This document shows, piece after piece, positions 1 through 13,900 of a stretch of 64,000 bases of DNA (position 1 is its first letter; every line of letters begins with the position of its first letter). This DNA is from Kutzneria buriramensis (GTDB taxonomy: Bacteria > Actinomycetota > Actinomycetes > Mycobacteriales > Pseudonocardiaceae). Made by a program: the position numbers and the translations under genes. The notes below the pieces were generated by a model. That model saw only the letters and a program-made list of their open reading frames with translations. It was not told the origin of the DNA and ran no database searches. Where the stretch lies: positions 124,001 to 188,000 of the forward strand of contig NZ_QUNO01000007.1 in the NCBI RefSeq assembly GCF_003387475.1, read 5' to 3'.

Positions 1-3000
1 GACGGCCGGGCCGAGCCACTGATCGAGTTGTTCGAGCGGCACGCCGCTCGGCGGCCGGACGACCCCGCGGTGAGCGGGCCGGAACAGCTGACGTACGGCG
101 AGCTGAACGGGCAGGCGAACCGCCTGGCGCACCACCTGGTGTCGCTGGGAGTCGGCCCGGAGCAGCTGGTTGCCGTGCTGCTGCCGCATTCCGCGCAGAC
201 CATCGTGGCGCTGCTGGCGGTTCTCAAGACCGGCGCCGCGTATCTGCCGATCGACCCGGGTTATCCGCCGGGTCGCACGGCGTTCATGCTGGAGGACGCG
301 GCCCCGGTCGCCGTGGTGACCGAGTCCGTTGTGGCGCAACGGCTCGGCGTCACCGGGCGGCTGATCCTGGTGGACCAGCAGGAAATGGTCGGCTATGGGG
401 CGACGGATCTGGCCGTTCCGGTGTCGCCACGCCATCCCGCGCACGTCATCTACACCTCGGGGTCGACCGGCCGGCCGAAGGGCGTGGTCATCGAGCGCGG
501 GGCGCTGGACGACCATCTGCGCACCGCCCGTGAGCGCCACCCCGGCCTGGGCGGCACCGCGCTGTGGCACACGTCGGTGGCCTACTCGCTGTCGGTGACG
601 GCGCTGTTCGGCCCGCTGACCGCGGGCGGCTGCGTCCGGGTCGCGGCGGATCTGGCCGGCGCCACCGAGGCCGTGGACTGCACGTTCGTCAAGGCCACCC
701 CGAGCCACCTGCCGCTGCTGAGCTCCCTGCCGGCCGGCTCCGGGCCCAGTGACGAACTGCTGCTGGGCGGCGAGGCGCTGCTCGGTGACGCGTTGTCGCG
801 CTGGCGGCAGGCGCACCCGACGGCCACCGTCACCAATGGGTACGGGCCGACCGAGGTGACCATCCACTGCGCCGAGTACCGGCTGGAGCCGGGCGCGCCG
901 GATCCGTCCGGGGTGGTGCCGCTCGGCCGCCTGCTGCCGAATTCGCGGGCGTACGTGCTGGACGAGCGGCTGCGGCCCGTCGCGCCGGGGGTGGCCGGCG
1001 AGCTGTACCTGGCCGGCAGCGGCCTGGCCCGGGGCTACCTCCGGCGGCCGGGTCTCACGTCGGCGCGATTCGTCGCGGACCCGTTCGGGGAGCCGGGCAG
1101 CCGGATGTACCGGACGGGCGATGTGGCGCGGTGGACCGAGGGCGGCGTGCTGGAATTCGCCGGCCGGGTCGACGACCAGGTGCAGATCCGCGGTCACCGG
1201 GTCGAGCTCGGCGAGATCGCCGCCGCCGTGCTGGCCCAGGACACCGTGGCCGAGGCCGTGGTGGTGGTCCGCGAGGACCGCCCCGGTGATCAGCGCGTCG
1301 TGTGCTACGTGGTGCCCACCGAACCGGGCCGCGAGGACCCGGTCGCGGTGCCGCCGCTGCGTGATCGACTGCCGGAGTTCATGGTGCCGGCGGCATTTGT
1401 GGTGCTCGACGCGCTGCCGCTGACCCGGCACGGCAAGGTCGACCGCGCCGCTCTGCCGGCGCCCCATGCGCACCTCACCGGTGGCCGTGCACCGCGTACG
1501 GTGCGGGAAACCCTGCTGTGCGAGCTGTTCGCGGACGTGCTCGGCGTGCCGGCGGTCGGCATCGATGACGACTTCTTCGCGCTGGGCGGACATTCGCTGC
1601 TCGCGGTGCAGCTGGCCAGCCGGATCCGCGCGTCCTTGGGCGGGAACCTGACGCCCCGTACGGTGTTCGACGCGCCGACCGTCGCCGCGCTGGCCGACCG
1701 CGTCGACCCCACGGCGACCAGCCGGCCGCCGCTGGCCCCGGCCCAGCGCCCCGAGCTGATCCCGCTCGCGCCGGCGCAGCGGCGGTTGTGGTTCCTCCAG
1801 CAGGTCGACGGCGTCAGCTCGACGTACAACGTCGTGTGGGCGGCGCGGATCACCGGTGGGCTGAACGGTGACGCGCTCGCCGACGCCATCGGCGACGTGA
1901 TCGCCCGGCACGAGTCGCTGCGCACCGTGTTCCCCGAGCGGGACGGCGAGCCGTACCAGCTGGTGCTGGCGGCGGACCGAACCCGGCCAGATATGTCCAT
2001 TGTGGACGTCACCGAGGACGAGCTGGACGACGCGGTGGCGACCGCCGCTCGGCACGCCTTCGCCCTGGCCACGGACATCCCGTTGCGGCCCACGCTGTTC
2101 CGGTTGGCCGACGACGAGCACGTGCTGCTGATCGTGACGCACCACATCGTCGCCGACGGCGGCTCGACCGTGCCGCTGGCGCGGGACCTGTCGGCGGCCT
2201 ACCAGGCACGATGCGACAGCCACGCGCCGGATTGGGCACCGCTTCCCGTCCAGTACGCGGACTTCGCGCTGTGGCAGCAACAGACGCGTGACGGGGACCG
2301 GCTCGATGCGCAGGTGGAGCACTGGCGCGAGCGGCTGGCGGGGGCACCGGAGTTGCTGGAGCTGCCGATCGACCGGCCGCGGCCGGTGGCGGCGAGCTAT
2401 CGCGGCGACCGTGTTCGCTTCCGAGTCGACCCGGCCACCCACCGCCGGCTGGTCGAGTTGGTCCGGGGCACCGGCACGACCGTGTTCATGGTGCTGCACG
2501 CCGCGCTGGCGGTGCTGCTGACCAGGATGGGCGCGGGCACCGACGTCCCGGTGGGGGCGGTCACGGCCGGCCGCGACGAGGAGGCGCTGGAACACCTGGT
2601 CGGCCTGTTCGTGAACACGCTCGTGCTGCGCACCGACACGTCCGGCGACCCCAGCTTCCGGGAGCTGCTGTCCCGGGTGCGCGAGGTCGACCTGGACGCC
2701 TACGACCACCAGGACGTGCCGTTCGAGCGGCTGGTGGAGGCGCTGAACCCGACCCGGTCGCTGGCCCACAACCCGCTGTTCCAGGTGGTGCTGACCTACG
2801 AGAACGGCGTGGACGCGCAGCTCACCGCGCCGGGGCTGGCCAGCGAGACCTACTTCGTCAGCGCCGGCTCGGCCAAGTTCGACCTGTCCTTCTTCGTCTG
2901 GGAGACCCGCGCCGACGGGGGCGAGCCGACCGGCATCGAGGGCTACCTCGACTACGCGACCGATCTGTTCGACCGGCCCACCGCCGAGTCGCTGGCCACC

Positions 3001-4941
3001 GGCCTGGTCCGGCTGCTGGACGGCGCGGCGGCCGAGCCGGACCTGCCGATCGGCCGCCTCGAACTGCTCTCCGCCGAGGAACGCCAGCACCTTCTGGTGC
3101 TGGGCAACGACACCGTCGTCCCGGTGGCCGACGCGATGGTGCCCGACCTGTTCGCCGAGCACGTGCGGCGGGCGCCGACCGCGCCCGCGGTGGTGTTCGG
3201 GCAGGACCGGCTCACCTACGCCGAGCTCGACGCCCGGGCGAACCGGCTGGCCCGCGCGCTGGTGCGGTGCGGCGTCGGCCCGGAGCGGTTCGTGTGCGTG
3301 GCCCTGCCGAAGTCGGTCGAGCTCGTGGTGACCATGCTCGCGGTGCTCAAGGCGGGCGCGGCCTACCTCGGCATCGACCTGACCTACCCGGCCGAGCGCA
3401 TCGCGTACATGATCGAGGATGCCGACCCGGTGCTGGTGCTGACCGACACCGAGTCCCGGTCGCTGCTGCCGGCCAGCGGCAACCACTTCGTGCTGGACGA
3501 CCCGAACACTCGCGCCGGCCTCGACAAGTTGCCGGCCCACGACGTGACCGACGAGGAGCGGACGCACCCGCTGCGCCCGCACAACCCGGCGTTCGTGATC
3601 TACACGTCGGGGTCGACCGGCCGGCCGAAGGGCGTCGTGGTGGAGCACCACGGGCTCAACCACTACCTGGCCTGGTCCCGGCACGTGTACCCGGGCGTGT
3701 CCGGGCGCGCGCTCGTGCACTCCTCGGTCTCGTTCGACCTGACCGTCACGGGGCTGTACGCGCCGCTGACCGCGGGCGGCGCGGTGCACCTGATCGAGCT
3801 CGACGCCGCGGCCAGGACGGAACCCGCGCGACCCACCTTCGTGAAGGCCACGCCCAGCCACCTGCCGCTGCTGACCAACCTGCCCGCCCAGTTCTCGCCG
3901 ACCAAGCAGCTCGTGCTCGGCGGCGAGGCGCTGCTCGGCGAGGTCCTCGACGAATGGCGGGCCAAGCATCCGGGCGTGACCGTGTACAACGAATACGGTC
4001 CGACCGAGACGACCGTCGGCTGCATGGAACGGCGTATCGAGCCGGGGCAGCGGATCCCGGCCGGCGTGATCACCCTGGGCAAGCCGAGCTGGAACACCCA
4101 GATGTACGTGCTGGACGACGCCCTGCGGCCGGTGCCGTTCGGCGTGGCCGGCGAGATCTACATCGCGGGCGACCTGGTGACCCGCGGCTACCACGGCCGG
4201 CCGGGGCTGACGGCCTCGCGGTTCGTGGCCAACCCGTTCGGGCCGCCGGGATCGCGGATGTACCGCTCCGGCGACATCGGCCGGCGCCGCCGCGACGGCG
4301 AGTACGAGTTCGTGGCCCGGGTGGACGACCAGGTCAAGGTCCGCGGCTTCCGCGTGGAGCTGGGCGAGATCGAGGCGGTCGTCGGCCAGCAGCCGGGGAT
4401 CGACCGGGTCGCGGTGATCGTGCGCGAGGACCAGCCGGGGGACAAGCGCCTGGTGGCCTACTTCGTGCCGGTCGCCCGGGGTGCGCTGGATTCGACCGTG
4501 CCGGACGCCGAGAAGCTGCGTTCCCGGTGCGCCGAGACCCTGCCCGAGTACATGGTGCCGTCGGCGTTCGTGGCGCTGGACACCCTGCCGCTCACGCCGA
4601 ACCGCAAGCTGGACAAGAAGGCCCTGCCCGCGCCCGTCTACGCGGCGGACCCGGCCGGCCGGACGCCCCGGACCGCCCGCGAGGAGATCCTCTGCGAGCT
4701 GTTCGCGCAGACGCTGGGCGTGCCGCAGGTCTCCATCGACGACAACTTCTTCGCACTGGGCGGCCACTCGCTGCTCGCGGTCCGGCTGATCAGCCGGATC
4801 CGCGCCACCTTCGGCGTCGAACTGGCGCTGCGGTCCCTGTTCGAATCGGCAACCGTCGCCGCCCTCGTAGGCCAGCTGGCCGGCGCCGGGGCAGCTCGAC
4901 CGGCACTGCGCCGGATGCCAAGGCCCGAGGAGGTCTCATGA
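1..4941 (+). CDS. NRPS A (5' partial): A-T-C-A-T, Asp/Asn-like then Asn
   Basis: The reading frame is open at base 1, inside the start of an adenylation domain, so the true start lies upstream. Domains by codon: A1 about 1-490, carrier 505-575 (LGGHS), condensation 585-1020 (HHIVADG active site), A2 1045-1545, carrier 1565-1635 (LGGHS). Reading the ten pocket positions by alignment to GrsA gives SLTKLGGIHK for A1 and DLTKVGEVGK for A2. The A2 code is a near match to known Asn codes (DLTKLGEVGK). A1 looks like the Asp/Asn group, but position 235 is Ser rather than the Asp that binds the alpha-amino group, so its substrate is uncertain. Both A domains carry the unusual [12 protein letters not shown] stretch. 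The stop overlaps the start of the next NRPS (ATGA), so the two are translationally coupled. Function as a peptide synthetase is certain; substrates are inferred. Confidence 0.95.
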   Translation, partial: DGRAEPLIELFERHAARRPDDPAVSGPEQLTYGELNGQANRLAHHLVSLGVGPEQLVAVLLPHSAQTIVALLAVLKTGAAYLPIDPGYPPGRTAFMLEDAAPVAVVTESVVAQRLGVTGRLILVDQQEMVGYGATDLAVPVSPRHPAHVIYTSGSTGRPKGVVIERGALDDHLRTARERHPGLGGTALWHTSVAYSLSVTALFGPLTAGGCVRVAADLAGATEAVDCTFVKATPSHLPLLSSLPAGSGPSDELLLGGEALLGDALSRWRQAHPTATVTNGYGPTEVTIHCAEYRLEPGAPDPSGVVPLGRLLPNSRAYVLDERLRPVAPGVAGELYLAGSGLARGYLRRPGLTSARFVADPFGEPGSRMYRTGDVARWTEGGVLEFAGRVDDQVQIRGHRVELGEIAAAVLAQDTVAEAVVVVREDRPGDQRVVCYVVPTEPGREDPVAVPPLRDRLPEFMVPAAFVVLDALPLTRHGKVDRAALPAPHAHLTGGRAPRTVRETLLCELFADVLGVPAVGIDDDFFALGGHSLLAVQLASRIRASLGGNLTPRTVFDAPTVAALADRVDPTATSRPPLAPAQRPELIPLAPAQRRLWFLQQVDGVSSTYNVVWAARITGGLNGDALADAIGDVIARHESLRTVFPERDGEPYQLVLAADRTRPDMSIVDVTEDELDDAVATAARHAFALATDIPLRPTLFRLADDEHVLLIVTHHIVADGGSTVPLARDLSAAYQARCDSHAPDWAPLPVQYADFALWQQQTRDGDRLDAQVEHWRERLAGAPELLELPIDRPRPVAASYRGDRVRFRVDPATHRRLVELVRGTGTTVFMVLHAALAVLLTRMGAGTDVPVGAVTAGRDEEALEHLVGLFVNTLVLRTDTSGDPSFRELLSRVREVDLDAYDHQDVPFERLVEALNPTRSLAHNPLFQVVLTYENGVDAQLTAPGLASETYFVSAGSAKFDLSFFVWETRADGGEPTGIEGYLDYATDLFDRPTAESLATGLVRLLDGAAAEPDLPIGRLELLSAEERQHLLVLGNDTVVPVADAMVPDLFAEHVRRAPTAPAVVFGQDRLTYAELDARANRLARALVRCGVGPERFVCVALPKSVELVVTMLAVLKAGAAYLGIDLTYPAERIAYMIEDADPVLVLTDTESRSLLPASGNHFVLDDPNTRAGLDKLPAHDVTDEERTHPLRPHNPAFVIYTSGSTGRPKGVVVEHHGLNHYLAWSRHVYPGVSGRALVHSSVSFDLTVTGLYAPLTAGGAVHLIELDAAARTEPARPTFVKATPSHLPLLTNLPAQFSPTKQLVLGGEALLGEVLDEWRAKHPGVTVYNEYGPTETTVGCMERRIEPGQRIPAGVITLGKPSWNTQMYVLDDALRPVPFGVAGEIYIAGDLVTRGYHGRPGLTASRFVANPFGPPGSRMYRSGDIGRRRRDGEYEFVARVDDQVKVRGFRVELGEIEAVVGQQPGIDRVAVIVREDQPGDKRLVAYFVPVARGALDSTVPDAEKLRSRCAETLPEYMVPSAFVALDTLPLTPNRKLDKKALPAPVYAADPAGRTPRTAREEILCELFAQTLGVPQVSIDDNFFALGGHSLLAVRLISRIRATFGVELALRSLFESATVAALVGQLAGAGAARPALRRMPRPEEVS

Positions 4942-7900
4942 TCCCGCTGTCCTTCGCCCAGCAGCGGCTGTGGTTCCTGAGCCGGCTGGAGGGGCCGAGC
5001 TCCACCTACAACGTGCCGCTGGCGGTGCGGATGTCCGGCCCGCTGGACCGGGCCGCGCTGCTGGCCGCGCTTGGCGACCTGGTCGCGCGGCACGAGTCCT
5101 TACGCACGATGTTCCCCGATCGCGACGGTGAGCCGTACCAGAGAGTGCTGGCCGTCGCGGACGCGCCGGTGGCGCTGCCGGTGCTCGACGTCGCGCCGGA
5201 CGGCCTGGACGCGGCAATCGCCGAGGCCGTCGCGCCGCCTTTCCACCTCGACGCCGGGGTTCCGCTGCGGGCCCAGTTGATGGTGCTCGGCGCGGACGAG
5301 CACGTGCTGCTGATCGTGACGCACCACATCATCGCCGACGGCTGGTCCACCCAGCCGCTGCTGCGGGACCTGTCCACCGCGTACGCGGCCCGTTGCCGGC
5401 AGGAAAGTCCACAGTGGATCGAGCTGCCGGTGCAGTACACGGACTACGCGCTGTGGCAGCGCGAAGTGCTGGGTGCCGAGGCCGACCCCGACAGCCTCGT
5501 CAGCCAGCAGCTGGCGCACTGGCGCGAGGCGCTGAACGGCGCGCCGGAGCTGCTGGAACTTCCGGCGGACCGGCCGCGTCCCGGCGTCGCGTCCTATCGC
5601 GGCGACAAGGTCCAGCTCCGACTGGACGGGGCGGCGCACCGCGCGGTGGTCCGGCTGGCCAAGGACACCGGCACCACGGTGTTCATGGTCGTGCAGGCCG
5701 CGCTGGCGGTCCTGCTGACCCGGCTCGGGGCCGGCACGGACATCCCGATCGGCACCGCGGTCGCCGGCCGCTCTGACGAGGCGACCGAGGACCTGATCGG
5801 GTTCTTCGTGAACACGCTGGTGCTGCGCACCGACACGTCCGCCGACCCCACCTTCCGCGAGCTGCTGGCCCGGATCCGCACCGTCGACCTGGACGCGTAC
5901 GCCAACCAGGACGTGCCCTTCGAGCGGGTCGTCGAGGTGCTGAACCCGACCCGCACGCTGGCCAGCCACCCGCTGTTCCAGGTGATGCTGGTCCTCCAGA
6001 ACGCCGGCGCCGACCGGGTCGACCTGCACGGGCTGCGCGCCGAGGTGCTGCCGACCCCGGTGTCCGGCATCGCCAAGTTCGACCTGTCCTTCTCCGTCGA
6101 GGAAACCGTTGCGGACGACGGGGAAGCGGCCGGCATCGAGGGCACGCTGGAGTACGCCGAGGACCTGTTCGACCGGACCACCGCGCAGGGCCTGGCCGAC
6201 CGGCTGACCCGCGTGCTGGCCTCGGCCGTCGCCGAGCCGGACCGGGTCATCGGCGAACTGGAGCTGCTGGACGCGGCCGAACGCGAGCGGATCCTCGTCG
6301 ACTGGAACGGCCCCGCGAACCCGGTGCCCGCCGGCGACCTGGCGTCCCTGTTCGAGCAGCAGGTTCGCAGCACCCCGGACGCGCCCGCGTTGGCGCACCG
6401 GGACATCACGGTGTCCTACGCCGAGCTCAACGCCCGCGCGAACCGCCTCGCTCACCGGCTGGTCGAGCTCGGCGTCGGGCCCGAGGTGCAGGTGGCGCTG
6501 CTGATGGACCGGTCCGTCGACCTGCTGGCCGCCATGATCGCGGTGATCAAGGCCGGCGGCGCGTACGTGCCGATGCACGCCAGCTACCCGCAGGCCCGGA
6601 TCAACTGGATGCTGCGGGAGACCGGCGCGCCCGTGCTGGTCACCGACAGCGGGCTCAACGGTCGCGGGTACGACCTCGACGCCACCGTGCTGGTGGTGGA
6701 CGAGGAACGGCTCGACGACCGGCCCGACACGGACCTGGGCCTGCGGCTCAGCGGCGCGCACCTCGCGTACATCATGCACACCTCGGGGTCGACCGGTAAC
6801 CCCAAGGGCGTCGCCATCACCCATGACGACGTGATCGCGCTGGCGTCGGACCGCGACCTGTCCAGCGAGGCCCATCACCGGGTGCTTTTCCACTCCTCGC
6901 ACGCCTTCGACGCCGCCACGTACGAGATCTGGGCGCCGCTCCTGGCCGGCTACCAGGTGATCGTGGCGCCGGAGGCGGACATCGACGTCCGCGCGATGGC
7001 GGCCGTGTTCGTGGAGCACCAGGTCACAGCGGTGTTCCTGACCACCCCGCTGTTCACGCTGCTGGCCGAGGAATCGCCGGAGTGCTTCGCGTCGCTCACC
7101 GAGGTCTGGTGCGGCGGAGAGGTCGTCTCCTCGTCGGCGATGCTGCGGGTGCTGGAGCACTGCCCGAACACGCGAGTCCTGAACGTCTACGGCCCGACCG
7201 AGACCACCACCTTCGCCACCCGGTTCGAGCTGGATCCGTCGGTGCAGGACGAAAGTGCCGTGCCGATCGGCCGCGCGATGGACAACGTGCGCGCGTACGT
7301 GCTGGACGACAGGCTGCGGCTGGCGGCGCCCGGTGTGCCCGGCGAGCTGTACCTCGCCGGCATGGGTGTGGCCCGCGGCTACGTCAACCGGCAGGCCCTG
7401 ACCTCGGAGCGCTTCGTCGCCGCCCCCTACGGCCGCCCCGGCGAGCGGATGTACCGGACCGGCGACGTGGTGCGCTGGAACAGCGCCGGCCAGATCGAGT
7501 ACCTGGGCCGCGCCGACCAGCAGGTCAAGATGCGGGGATTCCGCATCGAGCCGGGGGAGATCGAGGTGGCGCTGGTCGCGCACCCCGACATCGCGCAGGC
7601 GACCGTGATCGCCCGGGAGGACCGGCCCGGCGACCGGATGCTGGTGGCCTATCTGGTGGCCGCCGGCGACCGGATCCCGGAGGTGGCCGAGCTCCGCCGG
7701 TTCATCGGGCAGAGCCTGCCCGAGTACATGGTCCCCACGGCGATGGTGTTCTTGCCGGCGCTGCCGTTGAACCGCAACGGAAAGCTGGACCGTGCGGCGC
7801 TACCGGCGCCGACGCTCGGCACCGGATCGGCCGGCCGCACGGACCGCAGCGCGCGGGAGGAGATCCTGTGTGGACTGTTCGCCGAGGTGCTGGGGCTGGA

Positions 7901-10900
7901 CTCGGTGGGCGTCGATGACGGCTTCTTCGACCTGGGCGGGCATTCGCTGCTGGTGACCCGCCTGATCAGCCGCGTGCGGTCGGTGCTGGGCGTGGAACTC
8001 ACGGTGCGGGAGGTGTTCGAGACCCCGACGGTGGCCGGCCTGGCCGCGCGGATCGACGCTGCCGCAGCGCCGGCGCAGCCCGCGCTGCGGCCCGTCCCGC
8101 GCACCGACGTGGTGCCGCTTTCCTTCGCGCAGCGGCGGTTGTGGTTCCTGCACCGGCTTGAGGGGCCGAGCGCCACGTACAACATCTGCTTCGGTCTGCG
8201 GCTGCGTGGCGTGCTGGATCGCGCCGCGCTGGCGGACGCGTTGCGGGATGTCGTTGCACGGCACGAAACCCTGCGGACGATCTACCCCGAGGTCGACGGC
8301 ATCGCCCGCCAGCACGTGCTGGACGAGGCGGCGATCGAGCTGGTGACTTCCGAGGTCGACGCGGCCGACCTCACCGAAGCGGTCGAGCGCGCGGCCCGCT
8401 ATCCGTTCGAGCTGGCGACCGAGATCCCGCTGCGGGCCGAGCTGCTCGTCGCGGGGCCGGAGGATGCCGCGTTGGTGTTGGTGCTGCACCACATCGCCGC
8501 CGACGGCTCCTCGCTCCGGCCCCTGGTGCGCGACCTGTCGTCGGCGTACGAGGCGCGGTGCGCCGGAAAGGCGCCGGCGTGGGGGCCGCTGCCCGTGCAG
8601 TACGCGGATTACACGTTGTGGCAGCGGGAACTGCTCGGCGACGAGTCCGACGAGTCGAGCACCGCCAGCGCCCAGGTGGACTTCTGGCGCAAGGAGCTGC
8701 GGGGCATCCCGGAGCAGCTGGACCTGCCGTACGACCGGCCGCGGCCGAGCGTGGCGTCCTACCGCGGCGACCACGTGGCCGTCGAACTGCCGACGGAGGT
8801 CCACCGCGCCGCCATGACCTTGGCGCGGTCGAGCAACGTCACCGTCTTCATGGTCCTCCAGGCCGCCTTGGCGTCCCTGCTGACGAGGCTCGGCGCCGGC
8901 ACGGACGTCCCGCTGGGCACCCCCGTCGCCGGCCGCACCGACGACGCGCTGAACGACCTGATCGGGTTCTTCGTGAACAGCCTGGTGCTGCGCACGGACA
9001 CCTCCGGCGAGCCGACCTTCCGGGAGCTGCTCGACCGGGTGCGCGGCAGCGACCTCGCCGCCTACGACCGCCAGGACCTGCCGTTCGAGCGGCTGGTGGA
9101 GATCCTCAACCCTACCCGGTCCGCAGCCCACCACCCGCTGTTCCAGGTCATGCTCGGGCTCTTCCCGTACTCGGACACGCATTTCGAGCTGCCCGGCCTG
9201 GACGTCACCACCACCGACGTCAACACCCACACCGCCAAGTTCGACCTGTTCTTCCTGCTCAACGAGCAGCGGGACGAGGGTGTGCCGGCCGGCATCACCG
9301 GCGTGATCGAGTACAGCACCGACGTGTTCGACCGGGCGACGGTGGAATGGCTCGGGATTCGCTGGACCCGGTGGCTGACCGCGCTGCTGGCCGACCCCGA
9401 CCGGCCGATCGGCGCGCACGACGTGCTGCTGCCGGCCGAGCGCGACGAGCTGCTGGCGTGGAACGACACGGACGCCGAGATCCCGGCCGCGACCATGCCG
9501 GCGATGTTCGAGGCCCAGGTCCGCCGCGACCCCGCCGCTATCGCGCTCGCCTGCGACGATGTCGAGCTGTCGTACGAGGAACTGAACTCCCGGGCGAACC
9601 GGCTGGCCCGGGTGCTGATCGGGCACGGTGTCGGTCCGGAGTCGATCGTGGCCGTCCTGCTGCCGCGGGCGCCCGAGCTGCTGATCACCCTGCTGGCAGT
9701 GCTGAAGACCGGCGGCACGTACCTGCCGCTGGACCCCGACTACCCGGCCGAGCGTCTGGGCCACATCCTCGGCGACGCCGGCTCCGTCCTGACGGTCACC
9801 ACTACGGCCACTTCCGTTGTGCTGCCGGCACTTCCAGGGGCCCGGCTGGTACTGGACGACCCGGACACCATCGCCCGGGTCGCGGGACAGGCGGCCACGG
9901 ACATCGGCGACGGCGACCGCGTCCATGCGTTGAGCGTCCACCACCCGGCGTACGTGATCTACACGTCCGGATCGACCGGCGTGCCCAAGGGCGTCGTGAT
10001 CACGCACGAGAACCTGACGAACTTCCTCACCGGCATGCGGGAGCAGTGTGCGCTGACGCCGGCGGACCGCTGGCTGGCCGTCACCACGATCTCCTTCGAC
10101 ATCGCGGGCCTCGAGCTCTACATGCCGTTGGTCCACGGGGCCAGGGTGGTCCTCGCGCCGGAGAAGACCGTCCACGATCCGTCGGCGCTGGCCGAGCTCG
10201 CCGTCACCAGCGGCTGCACGATCATGCAGGCCACGCCGACGTTGTGGCAGGTGCTGCTGAGCACGGACGCCGACGTCTTCCGCGGCGTGCGGATGCTGGT
10301 CGGCGGCGAGGCCCTGCCCGCCGGCCTGGCCACTCGTATGCGCGAGCGGTCGACGGTCGTGGTCAACCAGTTCGGCCCGACGGAAACCACGATCTGGTCC
10401 ACGACCGCCTCGGTGCCCGGAGACGACCGCGTGCCGCCGATCGGCCGGCCGATCGCCAACACCCAGATCCACATCCTCGACGGCGAACTGCGCCCGACGC
10501 CGATCGGCGTCGCCGGCGAGCTGTACATCGCCGGCGCCGGCCTGGCTCGGGGCTATCACGGCCAGCCGCGCCGCAGCGCCGAGCGGTTCGTCGCGAACCC
10601 GCACGGCGAGCCGGGGACGCGGATGTACCGCACCGGCGACGTGGCGCGCTGGAACCGCAACGGCGAGCTGGAGTTCCTCGGCCGCGTCGACCACCAGATC
10701 AAGCTGCGCGGGTTCCGGGTCGAACTCGGCGAGATCGAGAGCGTGCTGTCCCGGCACCCCGACGTCGCGCAGTCCGCCGTCATCGCCGGCGACAACGAGC
10801 AGCTCATCGCCTACGTCGCCCCGCACGGCCAGCCGCAGTCCGTCGACGACGGCGTCGAGCGGCAGCAGGTCGACGACTGGCAGCAGGTGTACGACTCCGC

Positions 10901-13900
10901 GTACGAGGACGACGCCAAGTCCGGCGAGTTCAGCGAGAGCTTCTCGATCTGGCGGAGCAGCTACGACGACGCCCCCATTCCGCTGCCCGAGATGCGGGTG
11001 TGGCGGGACACGACGGTGGCGCGGATCCGGGAGCTGCGGCCCCGGCGCGTGCTGGAGATCGGCGTCGGTTCGGGTCTGCTCATGGCCCAGCTGGCGCCGG
11101 ACAGCGAGGCCTACTGGGCAACGGACTTCTCCGACATCGCCGTGACGGCGTTGCAGAAGGTCGTTGCCGCACAGCAGGACCTGGCCGATCGGGTCGTGCT
11201 GCGCACGCAGGCCGCCGACTGCTTCGACGGTCTGCCGGCGGGGTTCTTCGACACCGTCGTCATCAACTCGGTGGTGCAGTACTTCCCGAACGTCGACTAC
11301 CTCGTGTCCGTGCTGCGGCAGGCGCTGGAGCTGGTCGTCCCGGGCGGTGCGGTGTTCGTCGGCGACGTGCGAAACCACCGTCTGCTGCGGTGCTTCCGGT
11401 CGGCCATCGAGGTGGCCCGGCACCCCGACGACGAGCCGGCGCAGTGGCGTCGGTCCGTGTCGCAGGCCGTCCGGCGGGAGAAGGAACTTCTGATCGACCC
11501 GGAGTTCTTCCCGGCCCTGGGTTCGGTGCTCGACGACGTGCCCGCGGTGGAGATAGGCGTCAAGCGCGGCGTGGCCCAGAACGAGCTGAGCCGCTACCGG
11601 TACGACGTCGTGCTGCGGCGAACCGCCGAGCCTGTTGTCGAGCCCCGGGAACTGCGGTGGGGCAAGGATGTCACCGATCTCGCGGGGCTGGAGGCCGTGC
11701 TGGCCGACGCGACGGCGGTTCGGGTGACCGGCGTGCCGAACGCCCGCCTGGTGCCCGAGTTGGCGGCGGTGGCGGCAATCGAGGAGAAGCCGGCTCCGGC
11801 GACGGATGCGGTGGAGCCGGAGGCGCTCTACGACCTGGGCGACAGGAACGGCTTCCGTACCGGCGTGGCCTGGTCGTTCGACGCCGACGATGGCAGCGTG
11901 GACGCCGTCTTCACCCGTGACGCGGGCGTCGGTGCCGTCGGCATTGTGTATCCCGTTGCGGCGCAAGGACGACCGCTCGCCGCGTACGGGAACGACCCGA
12001 CCAGGCCGTACGAGGCCGACGCGCTGGGTCGGTCGCTGCGGACCTACCTGCGGCGTTGGCTGCCGGACTACATGGTGCCGGCCGTCGTGACCGTGCTGGA
12101 CGAGCTGCCGCTGACGAACAACGGGAAGATCGACCGCAAGGCGCTGCCCAAGCCCGCGGTGGCCGCCTCGGCCGCCTTCCGCGGCCCGCGGGACGCCCGC
12201 GAGGAGATCCTGTGCGGGCTGTTCGCCGAGGTGCTGGGCCTGGACTCGGTCGGCATCGACGACGGCTTCTTCGACCTCGGCGGGCACTCCCTGCTGGCGA
12301 TCAAGCTGGCCAGCCGGATCCGGGCGGTGTTCGAGCGCGAGATGCCGGTGTGGACGGTGTTCGAGGCCGGCACGGTGGCCCGGCTGGCGGCCGCGCTGGA
12401 CGGCGCCGACGCCGGCCGCTCCGCGCTGGTGCCGGTGGAACGGCCTCAGTACGCGCCGCTGTCGTTCGGCCAGCGTCGCCTGTGGTTCCTCTACAAGCTG
12501 GAGGGACCGAGCGCGACGTACAACATGCCGATCGCGTTGCGACTGAACGGGAACCTCGACCGGCCGGCGCTCGAAGCGGCGCTGACCGACGTCGTGCGCC
12601 GGCACGAAGCCCTGCGCACGGTGTTCCCCGAACACGACAGCGTTGCGTACCAACACGTTCTCGACGGGGCACGTCCGGAGCTGTCGGTCGTCGACGTCGA
12701 CGCCGCCGGACTGTCGGCCGCCGTGCACGAGGCGATGGACCACGGCTTCGATCTGGCCGTCGAAATCCCCCTCAAGGCAACACTGTTCGCGCTCGGCGAG
12801 AACGAATACGTGATGCTGCTGCTGATCCACCACATCGCCGCGGACGGTCTGTCGCTGGGACCGCTGCGCCGCGACCTCGCCGCCGCCTACGCGGCTCGGC
12901 GAGCCGGCGAGGCTCCACAGTGGACCGAACTGCCCGTGCAGTACATCGACTACACCCTGTGGCAGCGAGAAATTCTCGGTGCGGACGACGACCCGGACAG
13001 CACGATCGGCCGGCAGCTGGAGTTCTGGCGGCGCACGCTGGCCGACGCTCCGCTGCTGCTCAAGCTGCCGGTGGACCGGCCGCACCCGGCGAAGCCGACC
13101 CACCGCGGCGGTGACGTGCGCTTCACGCTCGACGCCGCGACCCACGCCGCCATGCTGGACCTGGCGCGTGGCCATGAGGTCACGATGTTCATGGTCGTGC
13201 AGGCCGCGATCGCGACCCTGCTGACGAAGCTGGGCGCGGGCACCGACATCCTGATCGGCACCTCGACCGCCGGCCGCGGCGACCCCGCGCTGGACGACCT
13301 GGTCGGCTTCTTCGCCAACAACCTGGTGCTGCGCAACGACACCTCGGGCGATCCGGCCTTCGCCGAGTTGCTGACCCGGGTGCGGGAGGCCAGCGTGGCC
13401 GCCTACGCCCACCAGGAGGTGCCGTTCGACCGGCTGGTCGGTGCGCTCCAGCCGGACCACGTGCTGGCCCACCACCCGCTGTTCCAGGTGACCATGTCCT
13501 ACTCCAGCAGCACGGACGGACGATGGGAGCTGGACGGCATGCGGGTCGACGCCGCCGACTTCGGCGCCGGCGGGGCCAAGCTGGACCTGCACTTCGGCAT
13601 GGCCGAGACCTTCACCGAGAAGGGTCGGCCGGCCGGGATCGACGGTGTCGTGGAGTTCGCGGTCGACGTGTTCGACCGCGGCTCGGTGGAAGTGATCGCC
13701 GCGAAGTTGACGCGGCTGTTGTCGGATGTCGTCGCGGGCCCCGAGCGCCGGTTGAGCGCGCTGGAGGTGCTGCCCGACCAGGAACGTCAGAGGGTGCTGG
13801 TGGACTACAACGCGACGACGGACCGGGCAGTGCCGGTGACCACGATTCCGGCCCTGTTCGCCGAGCGGGTCGAGCGCGGCGCGAACCGGCCCGCGGTGGT

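Noticed and set aside
3267-4937. Upstream extension of the NRPS B frame
   Set aside because: The extended part is an out-of-frame, Arg/Gly/Pro-rich shadow of NRPS A. The ATG at 4938, overlapping the NRPS A stop, starts the C domain exactly.
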